This document shows positions 1 through 8,649 of a DNA stretch of 64,000 bases, one piece after another; the stretch's first letter is position 1, and each line of letters begins with the position of its first letter. The stretch covers positions 248,001 to 312,000 of the forward strand of contig JAWLAE010000004.1 of assembly GCA_041395625.1 (NCBI GenBank). The letters are read 5' to 3'. The translations under genes and the position numbers were made by a program. The notes beneath the pieces are model-generated. The model made no database searches. It was not told the origin of the DNA and was given only the letters and a program-made list of their open reading frames with translations. This DNA comes from CADEED01 sp041395625. Lineage in GTDB: Bacteria > Pseudomonadota > Gammaproteobacteria > Steroidobacterales > Steroidobacteraceae.

Positions 1-648
1 CTGTTGTCCATGGCCGAGCTCGCGCAGCTCGCCGACGTGGTAGTCGATTGTGCGCCACGAGCTGCTTTCGCGCACATTGCGCCTGCAGTGGTCGCGGGCG
101 GCAAAATACTCGTGACCGTCAGTGGCGCGGCGTTGCTCGAGCATCCGGAAGTCATCGATGCAGCCCGCGCATCGGCTGGGCGCGTCATTCTCGCTACGGG
201 CGCGCTGTTAGGACTCGACGCCGTTCGAGCAGCCGCAGAGGGCCAGATCCATTCGGTGGTGATGATCACGCGCAAGCCGCCGCAGTCGCTCGCCGACGCG
301 CCTCCTGTGGTCGCGCAAGGCCTGGATCTGATGGCGCTGCGTGAACCCTTGCGCCTGTTCCGCGGCACGGCACGCGACGGTGCGCGGCTGTTCCCGGCCA
401 ACGTCAATGTCGCGGCAGCGCTCGGGCTTGCGGGCATCGGACCCGATTTGACGCAGCTCGAGATCTGGGCAGATCCAGCGCTCACGCGCAACACTCATAC
501 GATCAAAGTCGATGCCGACAGTGCGCGCTTTGAAATGCGCATCGAGAATGTACCGTCAGAAGAACATCCGGGCACCGGCAAGATTACTGCCTTGAGCGTC
601 ATTGCTTGCCTGCGCTCGTTGGTCGCGCCGCTGCGCGTCGGCACCTAA
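1..648 (+). CDS. L-aspartate dehydrogenase-like protein (5' end cut by window)
   Basis: The reading frame is open from base 1, so the N-terminus, including most of the NAD-binding Rossmann fold, lies outside the window. The remaining ~215 residues match the DUF108/aspartate dehydrogenase (NadX-type) family: the end of the nucleotide domain (ADVVVDCAP), then the catalytic domain with FPANVNVAAALGLAG and a DPALTRNTHTI segment. Family members convert L-aspartate to iminoaspartate/oxaloacetate with NAD(P). It is the first visible gene of an operon with ring-cleavage-type enzymes and an ABC importer, 28 bp ahead of a VOC gene, so the physiological substrate may be another amino or imino acid from the imported compound; that part is inference. 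Internal ATGs (for example at 10) are not real starts. Confidence 0.8.
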   Translation: MLSMAELAQLADVVVDCAPRAAFAHIAPAVVAGGKILVTVSGAALLEHPEVIDAARASAGRVILATGALLGLDAVRAAAEGQIHSVVMITRKPPQSLADAPPVVAQGLDLMALREPLRLFRGTARDGARLFPANVNVAAALGLAGIGPDLTQLEIWADPALTRNTHTIKVDADSARFEMRIENVPSEEHPGTGKITALSVIACLRSLVAPLRVGT

Positions 649-676
649 GCCCCCTTCACACCTAGGAACACCAGTT

Positions 677-1111
677 ATGCCAAGACTCCGTCACGTTGCC
701 ATCGCCAGCCAGGACCCGGACAAGACCGCCAAATATTTCGTCGACGTATTTGCGATGCAGATACGGGGCAAGATCGACAGTCGCAATGCCAATGGTTACT
801 ACCTGAGCGACGGTACGATCAACATCGCCATCTTGAAATTCAAGAACCAGCCCGCAGCGGGTGTGCCGCTCGATTTCGAAGGCTTGCACCACATCGGCTT
901 CGAAGTCGAAGACATCGATGCGACAGTCGAGCGATGCAAGGCTGCGGGCTACGACCCGCGCCACGATGTCAATATCGCGCAGGGTCTCGGCGCCAATCCC
1001 AGCAAAGACAATGCCGAGTTCAAGCTAACCGGCCCAAACGGGCTCATGATCGATGTGTCCCAAAAGGGTTGGGTCGGCGCGAGCAGTACCGCCGAAAAGG
1101 CCAAAGCCTAG
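677..1111 (+). CDS. VOC (glyoxalase/extradiol dioxygenase fold) protein, 144 aa
   Basis: A single vicinal-oxygen-chelate domain. It has the typical opening RLRHVAIA, with a candidate metal ligand at His6, a second at His71/72 (GLHHIGFEVED) and a third acidic ligand near the end (GLMIDVS, Asp126). Members of this superfamily are metal-dependent lyases, isomerases or extradiol dioxygenases; the length fits a one-domain half-site protein that dimerises. I chose the ATG at 677 because the MPRLRHVAIA start aligns with the family; the frame extends upstream but overlaps the previous gene. It is followed directly by the FAH-family gene (stop and next ATG adjacent). The reaction cannot be read from sequence alone. 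Confidence 0.75.
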   Translation: MPRLRHVAIASQDPDKTAKYFVDVFAMQIRGKIDSRNANGYYLSDGTINIAILKFKNQPAAGVPLDFEGLHHIGFEVEDIDATVERCKAAGYDPRHDVNIAQGLGANPSKDNAEFKLTGPNGLMIDVSQKGWVGASSTAEKAKA

Positions 1112-2062
1112 ATGTCGATCCCCAACTCCTTCGCTTTGGCTACTTACCGCGCGCCACGAGGCGAACGTACGGCATTCATCATTGCCGAGCAGCTCTACGA
1201 CCTGTTGGACGCTTGGCCCGTGGCCCGACCTGGCGTGGCCGAGCCGCGGTGGCTGGCGCACGATGTGGCGGGCTTGATCGGCGACTGGGAGGCAGTTGCA
1301 GCTCCTGTGGCTGAATTCGGTGGGGCAGCCACCGTCGCGGCGGCTGCCGGCAAGTTGCCGGCGCTGTCGACGAGCGAGTTTGCGATTCGCGCACCGTTCG
1401 TTCCGCAACGCATCTTTTGTGCGGCTTCCAATTTCGTCGAACATGCGCATGAGATGGGCACCGTGCTCGCGGCCAAGGCCGTCAGCAAACCGTACATGTT
1501 CATGAAGACCTTCACGACCGTCATCGGACCGAATGAGACGGTACGAGTGCCGCGCGAGGTCACCAAACCCGACTGGGAGGTTGAGCTCGGGGCTGTCATC
1601 GGTCGTCGCGCGCGGCATGTCTCGGCCGACCATGCGCTCGAACATGTTGCAGGCTATACGGTAGTCAACGATGTCAGCGCCCGCGACCTCACTCGCCGCG
1701 ACGACTACCCGTTCAAGCACGACTGGTTCCAGGGCAAGAACTTCGACACTTTCTGTCCGCTCGGACCGTGCATTCTGCCGGCGCAATTCATCTCGGACCC
1801 GCAGCGCGTCCGCTTGAGTCTCAGCGTCAACGGCAAGGTGATGCAGGACTCCACGACTGCGGAAATGATCTGGACCGTTGCGGAACAGATCGCCTATCTA
1901 TCGACGATGCTCACATTGGTGCCTGGAGATGTCATCGCAACGGGTACACCTACCGGTGTCGGCATGGGACGCGGTGTGTTTCTCAAAGATGGTGACGTTA
2001 TGGTCGCGGCGGTCAACGGGATCGGCGAGTTGCGCAGTCCCGTCGCGCGCGAGGAGGCTTGA
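1112..2062 (+). CDS. Fumarylacetoacetate hydrolase (FAH) family protein
   Basis: A 316-residue protein whose C-terminal two thirds is a FAH catalytic domain. The recognisable blocks are FCAASNFVEHA, KPDWEVELGAVIGR (acidic metal ligands), GYTVVNDVSARDL, FQGKNFDTFCPLGP and ATGTPTGVGMG. Family members hydrolyse or decarboxylate 2,4-diketo acids or hydrate 2-oxo-alkenoates at a divalent metal, typically in lower aromatic catabolic pathways. The N-terminal ~90 residues are a less conserved lid domain. Its ATG touches the stop of the upstream VOC gene and its own stop lies 1 bp before the lipoprotein gene, so it sits firmly in the operon. It probably acts on a ring-cleavage product of the compound taken up by the downstream ABC importer. 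Confidence 0.85.
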   Translation: MSIPNSFALATYRAPRGERTAFIIAEQLYDLLDAWPVARPGVAEPRWLAHDVAGLIGDWEAVAAPVAEFGGAATVAAAAGKLPALSTSEFAIRAPFVPQRIFCAASNFVEHAHEMGTVLAAKAVSKPYMFMKTFTTVIGPNETVRVPREVTKPDWEVELGAVIGRRARHVSADHALEHVAGYTVVNDVSARDLTRRDDYPFKHDWFQGKNFDTFCPLGPCILPAQFISDPQRVRLSLSVNGKVMQDSTTAEMIWTVAEQIAYLSTMLTLVPGDVIATGTPTGVGMGRGVFLKDGDVMVAAVNGIGELRSPVAREEA

Positions 2063-2063
2063 T

Positions 2064-3080
2064 ATGTATTGTTCGTGTCGCTCAACTTCCGTGTTGTATG
2101 GGTTGTTAGTCGCAGCGCTGTTGACAGCCTGCACGGGTGGCACGTCGACCTCGGAGCCGGTGGCCACGCCGCAATCCTTGACCAAGATCACGTTCAATAT
2201 GGCCTGGCTGCCGCAGGGCAGCATGGTCGGCGTGATCGCGGCAATCGACCAAGGGTTCTATGCGAAGCGCGGGCTCGAGGTAGAAGCGGTGCGCGGTTTC
2301 GGCGGCATCCGCACGACCAACGAAGTCGATCAAGGCATGTTCGATTTCGGCTATGGCGATCCGCTGTCGGTGATCCTGAATCGCGCGAATGGCGGCCAGA
2401 CGCGTCTCGTCGGCGTAATCAACGAGCGTTGGCCCGCAGGACTGTGCTTCCTGCGCGAGCGGCATCAGCTCAAGGGGCCGGCGGATCTCAAAGGGCTCAC
2501 GGTGGGTGGTGGGCAGAACTCAGCCGTACAGGTGTTGCTGCCCGTGTGGCTCAGACGCAATGATGTCGATCCAGCGACGGTCAAAGTGCTGCAGCTCAAT
2601 CCCTCGGTGATCGTTGCATCTCTCATCGAAGGCCAGATCGATGCCGCGGAGTGCTGGCGCGGCAACAGTTATCCGCTGTTCGAGCAGCAGGCCAGGGCTG
2701 CGGGCGTCACGCTCGATTGGGTCGAGTACGGCGCGCACAACCTCGACATCTATGGATCTGGTCTGATCACGACGGACCGCGCTATCAGGGAACGGCCCGA
2801 CGTGGTCAAGGCGTTCGTTGCCGCGACTTTCGAAGGCTATCGATTTGCGCGTGCGAACCCCGAGCTGGCGCGCGAGATCATGCTGAAATCCTATCCGATG
2901 CTCGATGCTGGCGTCACGGCGGCGCAGATCAGCGAAATTCTTGAGTTGCAAGGTGGTAGCGCAGGGCTCGCAACGGACGCGAAGATGGCGCAAACGCTGG
3001 AATTCGTTGCGGCAGCCTATCCGCTGCCGAATCCGGTCGCTGTGCAGGACATCTACAGCAATACTTTCGTGACTCCCTGA
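2064..3080 (+). CDS. ABC transporter substrate-binding lipoprotein (NMT1/THI5/SsuA type)
   Basis: A 338-residue periplasmic binding lipoprotein. A signal peptide ends in a lipobox (LLTAC, lipidated Cys near residue 21) and is followed by a Thr/Ser-rich linker. The mature domain has the NMT1/SsuA-like pattern: ITFNMAWLPQ, GFYAKRGLEVEAVRG, FDFGYGDPLSVI, LKGLTVGGGQ and DAAECWRGNSYP. Relatives bind nitrate, sulfonates, taurine, pyrimidine precursors or small aromatic acids. The ATG at 2064 is preceded by a strong GAGGAGG site overlapping the previous stop. The matching permease and ATPase follow after one VOC gene, giving a complete importer. The ligand is unknown; the flanking catabolic genes suggest an aromatic or heterocyclic compound. 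Confidence 0.85.
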   Translation: MYCSCRSTSVLYGLLVAALLTACTGGTSTSEPVATPQSLTKITFNMAWLPQGSMVGVIAAIDQGFYAKRGLEVEAVRGFGGIRTTNEVDQGMFDFGYGDPLSVILNRANGGQTRLVGVINERWPAGLCFLRERHQLKGPADLKGLTVGGGQNSAVQVLLPVWLRRNDVDPATVKVLQLNPSVIVASLIEGQIDAAECWRGNSYPLFEQQARAAGVTLDWVEYGAHNLDIYGSGLITTDRAIRERPDVVKAFVAATFEGYRFARANPELAREIMLKSYPMLDAGVTAAQISEILELQGGSAGLATDAKMAQTLEFVAAAYPLPNPVAVQDIYSNTFVTP

Positions 3081-3104
3081 CTTTAGGCGCAACGGAGACA
3101 TCCC

Positions 3105-3635
3105 ATGAGCGACAAGCCGCGGCCACGCAAACTAGGTCACCTCGTGCTCAAGGTGAGGGATCTGGAAGAGTCCTGCCGGTTCTATACAGACATCGTCGGA
3201 TTGGAGGTATCGGATCGAATCGCCGATCGCATGGTTTTTCTGCGGTCCGGCAGCGACCATCATGATCTCGCGCTTGCGCAGCTGCCGCCAGACGCCCTGG
3301 AAACACAGCCTGCGAACTCCCCGGGACTCGAGCATTTCTCTTATCTGGTCGACAGTTATGAGGAAATAGAGCGGGTCGTTGGCCTGCTGCGCAAACATGA
3401 GGTGACGATCGTGCGCGGACCCGGCAAACATGGTCCCGGCGAAAACTGTTTTCTCGTGTTCAAGGATCCTGACGGCAACAACGTCGAGTTCTATTGCGAG
3501 ATGCGACAGATCGACGCCGAGCATCCGTACGAGCCAAAGACCTGGGACGACACCATCGACTCACTCGATCAATGGCACTTCAAGCGTTGGGCGGTGGAGC
3601 CACCGCCCTTCCTGAAAAAGAAGTATGGGCTGTAG
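3105..3635 (+). CDS. VOC / extradiol dioxygenase-like protein, 176 aa
   Basis: A VOC-superfamily domain in which the three usual metal ligands of type I extradiol dioxygenases are visible: His12 (KLGHLVLKV), His77 (GLEHFSYLV) and Glu128 (NNVEFYCE). It also has the DPDGNNVEFY motif typical of catechol 2,3-dioxygenase-like proteins. About 45 residues follow the domain and end in the basic tail LKKKYGL. A GGAGA ribosome site precedes the ATG. It sits between the binding protein and the permease of the ABC importer, so it is co-transcribed with uptake. At 176 residues it is shorter than two-domain catechol 2,3-dioxygenases (about 300), so a small single-domain dioxygenase or a lyase are both possible. 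Confidence 0.8.
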   Translation: MSDKPRPRKLGHLVLKVRDLEESCRFYTDIVGLEVSDRIADRMVFLRSGSDHHDLALAQLPPDALETQPANSPGLEHFSYLVDSYEEIERVVGLLRKHEVTIVRGPGKHGPGENCFLVFKDPDGNNVEFYCEMRQIDAEHPYEPKTWDDTIDSLDQWHFKRWAVEPPPFLKKKYGL

Positions 3636-3650
3636 CTTGGTGGTGCGGGC

Positions 3651-4403
3651 ATGAAGCGCTGGCTGAATCGCGGGGCGCTCGAAGCAACGCTGTTCTTCGT
3701 GGCACTCGGCATACTGTGGGAATACGCAGTGCGAGCGGGCGATATCAAGGCCTATCTGTTGCCAGCACCGAGCGACATTCTGAGCGAGATGTGGCGCTCA
3801 CGGACGGCGTTGCTGGAACACGGCTGGGTCACTCTCCAGGAAGTGCTGAGTGGTTTCGCGTTTGCATTCGTCTTCAGCCCGATCCTTGCAGTGATGATCT
3901 TCTTCGTGCCGGTCCTGCGGCGCACTCTCTATCCGTTGATGATTGCGCTGCAGAGTATTCCCAAAGTCGGGCTCGCGCCGATCGTGGTCGTCTGGTTCGG
4001 ATATGGTCTGTCATCCAAGGTGTTGATGGCCTTCCTGTTCGCATTCTTTCCGTTGTTGATCGCGGCGCTCGGCGGACTGAAGGCGACTCCCGAGCACCTC
4101 GTCGAGCACTTCCGGGCGCTGCGTGCCAGTTTCTGGCAGACACTGGTGCAGTTGCGTCTGCCGAGCGCCATGCCGGCGTTCATCGATGGCTGCAAGGTCG
4201 CGATGCCACTCGCAGTGATTGGTGCGGTCGTCGGTGAGTTCATCGGTTCGTATGAAGGGCTCGGTAATCTCGTCATGGTGGCGAGCGGTTCAGCCAACAG
4301 CTCGTTGACATTCGCGGCCTTGATCGCAGTGACACTATTGTCGTTGGTGCTGTTCTGGATCATCGAAGTGCTGGGGCGACTCGTGTGGTGGCAGGCGCGA
4401 TGA
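3651..4403 (+). CDS. ABC transporter permease (SsuC/TauC type)
   Basis: A 250-residue inner-membrane permease with several hydrophobic helices. The cytoplasmic EAA-type loop is visible around residues 145-185 (EHFRALRASFWQTL followed by RLPSAMPAFIDGCK), which docks the ATPase. It has the length and pattern of the BPD_transp_1 family found in nitrate, sulfonate and taurine importers. Its stop codon overlaps the start of the ATPase gene (ATGA at 4400-4403), indicating translational coupling. With the lipoprotein at 2064 and the ATPase at 4400 it forms the importer of this operon. It probably acts as a homodimer, since only one permease gene is present. Confidence 0.9.
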   Translation: MKRWLNRGALEATLFFVALGILWEYAVRAGDIKAYLLPAPSDILSEMWRSRTALLEHGWVTLQEVLSGFAFAFVFSPILAVMIFFVPVLRRTLYPLMIALQSIPKVGLAPIVVVWFGYGLSSKVLMAFLFAFFPLLIAALGGLKATPEHLVEHFRALRASFWQTLVQLRLPSAMPAFIDGCKVAMPLAVIGAVVGEFIGSYEGLGNLVMVASGSANSSLTFAALIAVTLLSLVLFWIIEVLGRLVWWQAR

Positions 4404-5185
4404 GTACGAGTATGAATGGCTCGGCTGCGATTTCCCTGGCGGGAGTCACCAAGCGCTTCGGTGGCGACGATGGCGTGCTGGCGCTGGATCGAGTATCGAT
4501 GGACGTCGCGGACGCGGAGTTCGTATCCGTGATCGGCCCGAGTGGCTGCGGCAAGAGTACGTTGTTACGAGTGATCGCCGGACTGATACCGTACGATTCT
4601 GGCGACGCGAATTTGCTCGATCGGCCCATTGACGGTCCATCGAGTGCGGTCGGCGTCGTCTTTCAGAAAGCCAATCTGCTACCTTGGCGCACGGTAGAGC
4701 GAAATCTGCGATTGGCGGTCGACATACGCGGCACAGCGGGCGCGGATCTCGACGCGCGGCTTGCAGGGATGCTGGGCATGCTCGGACTCAAGGGCTTTGC
4801 GTCGCGCTATCCGCACGAACTTTCGGGTGGCATGCAGCAGCGCGTGGCCATTGGTCAGGCGCTGATGGCGAATCCGCGCGTATTGCTGATGGATGAGCCT
4901 TTCGGTGCCCTCGATGCGCTGACGCGCGATCGGCTCAATGTCGAGTTGTTGCATGTTTGGCAGGCGGCGCGGAAGACCGTTGTACTGGTCACTCATAGCA
5001 TCCCCGAAGCAATATTTTTGTCTGATCGCGTGATCGTGATGTCGGCCCGGCCGGGAAAAATCGTCGAAGAACTCAAGATCGATTTGCCGCGGCCGCGTGA
5101 TCCGTCGACGACTCGAACCTTGCCCCAATTCGGCGAGTACGTGGTGCACTTGTTCGATCTGATGGGAGTAAATGCCAGTGAATAA
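4400..5185 (+). CDS. ABC transporter ATP-binding protein (SsuB/TauB type)
   Basis: The nucleotide-binding subunit of the importer. It has Walker A GPSGCGKST, a Q-loop near VVFQKANLLPW, the signature LSGGMQQRVAIGQAL and Walker B RVLLMDEPFGALD, then the H-loop (VLVTHSIPEA). The C-terminus has the RPGKIVEELKIDLPRPRD segment typical of the nitrate/sulfonate/taurine subgroup. I chose the ATG at 4400 because it overlaps the permease stop; an upstream in-frame codon at 4385 lies within the permease. The 3' end overlaps the next gene by 14 bp. Energises uptake from the periplasm. Confidence 0.93.
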   Translation: MSTSMNGSAAISLAGVTKRFGGDDGVLALDRVSMDVADAEFVSVIGPSGCGKSTLLRVIAGLIPYDSGDANLLDRPIDGPSSAVGVVFQKANLLPWRTVERNLRLAVDIRGTAGADLDARLAGMLGMLGLKGFASRYPHELSGGMQQRVAIGQALMANPRVLLMDEPFGALDALTRDRLNVELLHVWQAARKTVVLVTHSIPEAIFLSDRVIVMSARPGKIVEELKIDLPRPRDPSTTRTLPQFGEYVVHLFDLMGVNASE

Positions 5186-6824
5186 CGTGCGCCATTGGGT
5201 GGCGACGGCAACCGCCGGTTGCGTATTCGCTGCATTCGCAGGCGCGGCCGATCTGCCAATCCCGCCGGCTGATTCTCAGCCGCCGCCGGTTCATCTACCG
5301 GGGCAGCCGTTGCCGCCACCACCGGGCACCTACGGCTACGATCCGCGCTCGGGAAACTTCCGCCATCCGGTCGCGACGCCGGCCGTCGAGGGTCCACAGC
5401 CGTTCGCTGGCAGCCTCGACTACCTCGATCTGAATGAGTACCGCCTCAACACCAAGGTGGAGGCCTATGTTCCACATGTCATGTCGACCGGGCATTCGTG
5501 GATGGCGACATTCGACTTGAATGGCCGACGCTACATGTACGACTACTATCGCAGTGGTTACAAAGTTTTCGATGTCACGAACATTCGCGACGTCAAGCTG
5601 ATCGCTGAGAAGCGCATCGATTTCGCCCACGGCGAGCACCCGTTCGGCCCGTTTACGGCGCGTTGGAACAAGCGGCTCAACAAGTTGATCGCTGTGCAAT
5701 GCTATGAGACGCCACGCTTCGGTATTCTCGAAAACAAGTATCTGCAGCCGGACAAGGTTCAAGCGATACGCGAGATGCGAATCCTGCGAGGCTTTCGCAT
5801 CTTCGAGATCGTTGGGCCTACCGACTGGCAACTGTTGTCAGAAATTACACTTGATCCTTGGCACGAGGCCAACGAATTTCCGCAGCAGGGATCTGGCTGT
5901 CTCGATGTGCCGGCCTACTTCGGTGATCGGTATCTGTTCGTCGCCGGCGCGCCGGATGACTCGTATTCGTTGCAGGAATACCCGAGTGTGCTGTATTCCG
6001 CCGGCCATCTGGCGTATGACGTCGCCGATCCCACACGGCCGAAACTGCTCTCGGTTTGGTCCGCACCGGGCCAGCGCATTGGTGAGGAAGACGCGTATCG
6101 CACGAACCCGCGCGCTGGTAACAAGACGTCTTGGATGGGCGCGCGCATGGCGTTGTTCATCCCCAAGCCCGTGGAAGACGGCGGCAAGTACGCCTACACG
6201 TCGATGGGCGGGCTCGGTTTTTTCGTTCTGGATATCTCGAATCCCGCCAACATGCGCACCGTATCGCATCTCGACATGCCACCGTCTGTCGCGGGCAACG
6301 AGGGAGACAACATCGATGTCTCACAAGTCGAGCAGACCGGCATGATCTATTACAGCGGCTATCCGATGAATTCGGACTGCTACGAGCCGTACAAAGACAT
6401 CTACGTCATCGACGTGCGGGATCCAAGCAAGCCTCGGATCGTCAACACCTTGCCGCGGCCGCTACCGCCCAGGTCCGCGCCGTTTCGTGACTACTGTCAG
6501 CGGCGTGGCAGCTTCGGTCCGAAGCGTACTGGCTACTATGCGCAACATCCGGGCGCACCGAGTGGGCGCTACCTGCCGTACGCCTTCTACAACGCGGGCC
6601 TGCAGCTGTTCGATGTACAGGATCCACTCGAACCCAAGATCGCGGCCTACTTCGTGCCGAAGATGGTCGATCCGAAATTCAACCTGGACTACGGCAATCC
6701 GGTGCATGGTGTGTACGTCGAATGGGATCGCAAGCTCATCTGGGTGATGAGCAATCACGGCAATTACGCAATATCGACGCCGCTGCTGGGTAGTCCTGTC
6801 TTGACGATGCCAGCACGCCCATGA
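5172..6824 (+). CDS. Secreted LVIVD-repeat beta-propeller protein, paralogue 1
   Basis: A 550-residue exported protein with an N-terminal signal peptide (cleavage plausible after AAFAGA) and a Pro-rich linker (PPADSQPPP). The mature part has repeated LVIVD-type blades: YKVFDVTNIRDVKLIA, LAYDVADPTRPKLLS, FFVLDISNPANMR, IYVIDVRDPSKPRIV and LQLFDVQDPLEPKIA. It shares signature blocks with the proteins at 17513 and 19346: TSWMGARM near residue 320, YEPYKDI, DYCQRRGSFGPKR near 440, YAFYNAG and HGVYVEWDR. The gene is last in the importer operon and overlaps the ATPase gene; a GTG six bases downstream is an alternative start. Such propellers are usually binding or scaffold modules, and no enzymatic residues are obvious. 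The function is unknown; it is presumably periplasmic or surface-exposed. Confidence 0.75.
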   Translation: MPVNNVRHWVATATAGCVFAAFAGAADLPIPPADSQPPPVHLPGQPLPPPPGTYGYDPRSGNFRHPVATPAVEGPQPFAGSLDYLDLNEYRLNTKVEAYVPHVMSTGHSWMATFDLNGRRYMYDYYRSGYKVFDVTNIRDVKLIAEKRIDFAHGEHPFGPFTARWNKRLNKLIAVQCYETPRFGILENKYLQPDKVQAIREMRILRGFRIFEIVGPTDWQLLSEITLDPWHEANEFPQQGSGCLDVPAYFGDRYLFVAGAPDDSYSLQEYPSVLYSAGHLAYDVADPTRPKLLSVWSAPGQRIGEEDAYRTNPRAGNKTSWMGARMALFIPKPVEDGGKYAYTSMGGLGFFVLDISNPANMRTVSHLDMPPSVAGNEGDNIDVSQVEQTGMIYYSGYPMNSDCYEPYKDIYVIDVRDPSKPRIVNTLPRPLPPRSAPFRDYCQRRGSFGPKRTGYYAQHPGAPSGRYLPYAFYNAGLQLFDVQDPLEPKIAAYFVPKMVDPKFNLDYGNPVHGVYVEWDRKLIWVMSNHGNYAISTPLLGSPVLTMPARP

Positions 6825-6852
6825 GGCTCAGTTGGGAGCGTGCGATCGGCCG

Positions 6853-7809
6853 CTAGTAGCCAAGTTTCCGATCGACGACGTTCTGCAATGGTTGCCCGGC
6901 TAGGTAACGCCGGATATTTGCCGCGACCGTGCGCGCCGCCGATTTAACCTGCGTGATCGCCGAGACGTGCGGCACGACAGTGATCTTGGCGTGCGACCAG
7001 AAGGGATGAGTCGATGGCAGCGGTTCCTCGCGAAATACATCGAGCGTCGCACCGCGGAGCTGTCCAGAGTCGAGTGCGGCGAGCAGATCTTCGTCGACGA
7101 CGTGTTGGCCCCGGGCGACGTTGATCAGATACGCACCCCGCGGCAGAGTCGAGATAGCGCGCCGATCGAGTATGTTGGCCGTTGCAGTTGTCAGCGGGAG
7201 CAGGCATACGAGTATCTCCGTGCGAGCGAGGAACGCGTCCAGTTGCTCGCGGCCCGCAAAAGTAGTCACGCCATCGATGTTGCGCGGTGATCGTGCCCAA
7301 CCGGCAACATCGAAACCAAGATTGACGAGCGTGCGCGCGCAACGGCTGCCTAACTCGCCGAGCCCGAGGATCCCGACGCGCCGATCTTCCGGTAACGGCG
7401 GTACACACGGCGCCCATCGATGTGCACGCTGGTTCTCGGCATGCTCAGGCATCTGGCGGTGATAGTGCAGCACGCGCATCAGGACGAACTCGTTCATGCC
7501 AATCGCCAGACCCGGATCGACCATGCGCACGACCGTGACGTCCTCGCGCAGATCGGGGTCGCGGAGAATGGATTCGACGCCGGCACCGAGCGAGAATGCC
7601 ACGCACAGCCTGGGCAGGCTCGCAAGCAATCCGGCTGGATACTTCCAGATGAAGGCCATACCGACTTGTTCGAGTGGTGGGTCGTCCGCCAGCGTTCGTA
7701 TGTCGAGCTCGGGAAGTTCCCGCCGCATTGCGGCTAACCACTGATTGTCGTCGACGCCGGTGCAGGCATACAACAACAGCGGTTTGTCGCCGACCTGAGT
7801 GCCGGTCAC
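6853..7809 (-). CDS. D-2-hydroxyacid dehydrogenase (GhrA/glyoxylate-hydroxypyruvate reductase-like)
   Basis: A 318-residue NAD(P)-dependent D-2-hydroxyacid dehydrogenase. The Rossmann motif VGILGLGELGSRCA lies in the middle. The catalytic Arg (YLINVARGQHVVDEDLL), Glu (DVFREEPLP) and His (TVVPHVSAIT) of the family are all present. The N-terminal substrate domain resembles glyoxylate/hydroxypyruvate reductase A. It is the last gene of the ten-gene minus-strand operon, 6 bp after the alpha/beta hydrolase, and ends 28 bp from the convergent LVIVD gene. In this context it could reduce a 2-oxo acid from the lower pathway (such as 4-hydroxy-2-oxovalerate or pyruvate); that assignment is inference. 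Confidence 0.85.
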   Translation of the reverse strand: MTGTQVGDKPLLLYACTGVDDNQWLAAMRRELPELDIRTLADDPPLEQVGMAFIWKYPAGLLASLPRLCVAFSLGAGVESILRDPDLREDVTVVRMVDPGLAIGMNEFVLMRVLHYHRQMPEHAENQRAHRWAPCVPPLPEDRRVGILGLGELGSRCARTLVNLGFDVAGWARSPRNIDGVTTFAGREQLDAFLARTEILVCLLPLTTATANILDRRAISTLPRGAYLINVARGQHVVDEDLLAALDSGQLRGATLDVFREEPLPSTHPFWSHAKITVVPHVSAITQVKSAARTVAANIRRYLAGQPLQNVVDRKLGY

Positions 7810-7815
7810 GCTGTC

Positions 7816-8637
7816 TCAGCCGACGCGTTGGTAGCCAGGCGCATTGCTGTGAGCCGCGCGCGTGCGGCCCTTGAATCCCACGGCGCCGAGAAACGTCAGC
7901 ACGGAGTCATTGAACTCCGTCGGTCGCTCGAAGTAGGCCGAGTGACCCGAATCAGAGACCTCAATATAGAATGATCCAGGAATCTGCGCTTGCATTCGTT
8001 GCACCGCAGTTGGTGGAAAGAGCTGGTCTTCCTGTCCGACGATGAACAGTGTGGGTACCTTGAGTGCCGCAAGAGCGCTGGGTTCGATCGGTGTGAACGA
8101 ACCAGGCAATGTACGTCGATCATAATCGTTGAAGCTCGCGATTTGATCGTAGAGTGCCGCGAGTGCGGGTTGTTCGCGTCTAGTCTTCTCACCCAGCACC
8201 CGTTCGAGCTGACTCAAGCCATCCATTTCATTGCGGGCTATGGACATCATTTCCCGTACATCAGCGGCCTCGGTCAGCCCATGGAGCGTGTCGGCCATGA
8301 CCAGCGCGGCAACACGCTTGGGATGGCGACTGGTGAATCCCACACAGGTACCGCCACCGGTAGACTGTCCTACCAGTGCCGCCTGTTCGATTGTCAGATG
8401 ATCCAGCAGCGTCGTCAGGTCGTCGACGAATGCACTGCGACCCAATCCTCCGCGGTCCTCCGAACGCCCGAAACCGCGATGATCAAAAGTGACGAGCGTA
8501 TACGATTGGGAAAATACCGGGATTTGCTGGTACCACGCGGCATGGTTGCCTCCTATACCATGCGCCAGCACGATCGCAGGCCCTTCCCCATGAACTTCGT
8601 AGTAGAGCTGACCGTCAGCAACCGATAGGAATGGCAT
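7816..8637 (-). CDS. Alpha/beta hydrolase
   Basis: A 273-residue alpha/beta-hydrolase fold enzyme. It has the oxyanion-hole motif LAHGIGGNH, the nucleophile elbow GQSTGG (Ser), a candidate acid in FIVGQEDQLFPP and the catalytic His in VSDSGHSAYFERP. It has no signal peptide, so it is cytoplasmic. It lies 12 bp after the NSS transporter gene in the 3-hydroxyanthranilate operon. It resembles meta-cleavage-product or enol-lactone hydrolases in size and motif, but the substrate is not determined. It lacks the HGG motif of alpha/beta-fold arylformamidases, so I do not call it a kynurenine formamidase. Confidence 0.85.
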   Translation of the reverse strand: MPFLSVADGQLYYEVHGEGPAIVLAHGIGGNHAAWYQQIPVFSQSYTLVTFDHRGFGRSEDRGGLGRSAFVDDLTTLLDHLTIEQAALVGQSTGGGTCVGFTSRHPKRVAALVMADTLHGLTEAADVREMMSIARNEMDGLSQLERVLGEKTRREQPALAALYDQIASFNDYDRRTLPGSFTPIEPSALAALKVPTLFIVGQEDQLFPPTAVQRMQAQIPGSFYIEVSDSGHSAYFERPTEFNDSVLTFLGAVGFKGRTRAAHSNAPGYQRVG

Positions 8638-8649
8638 AGCGTTTCCGTC

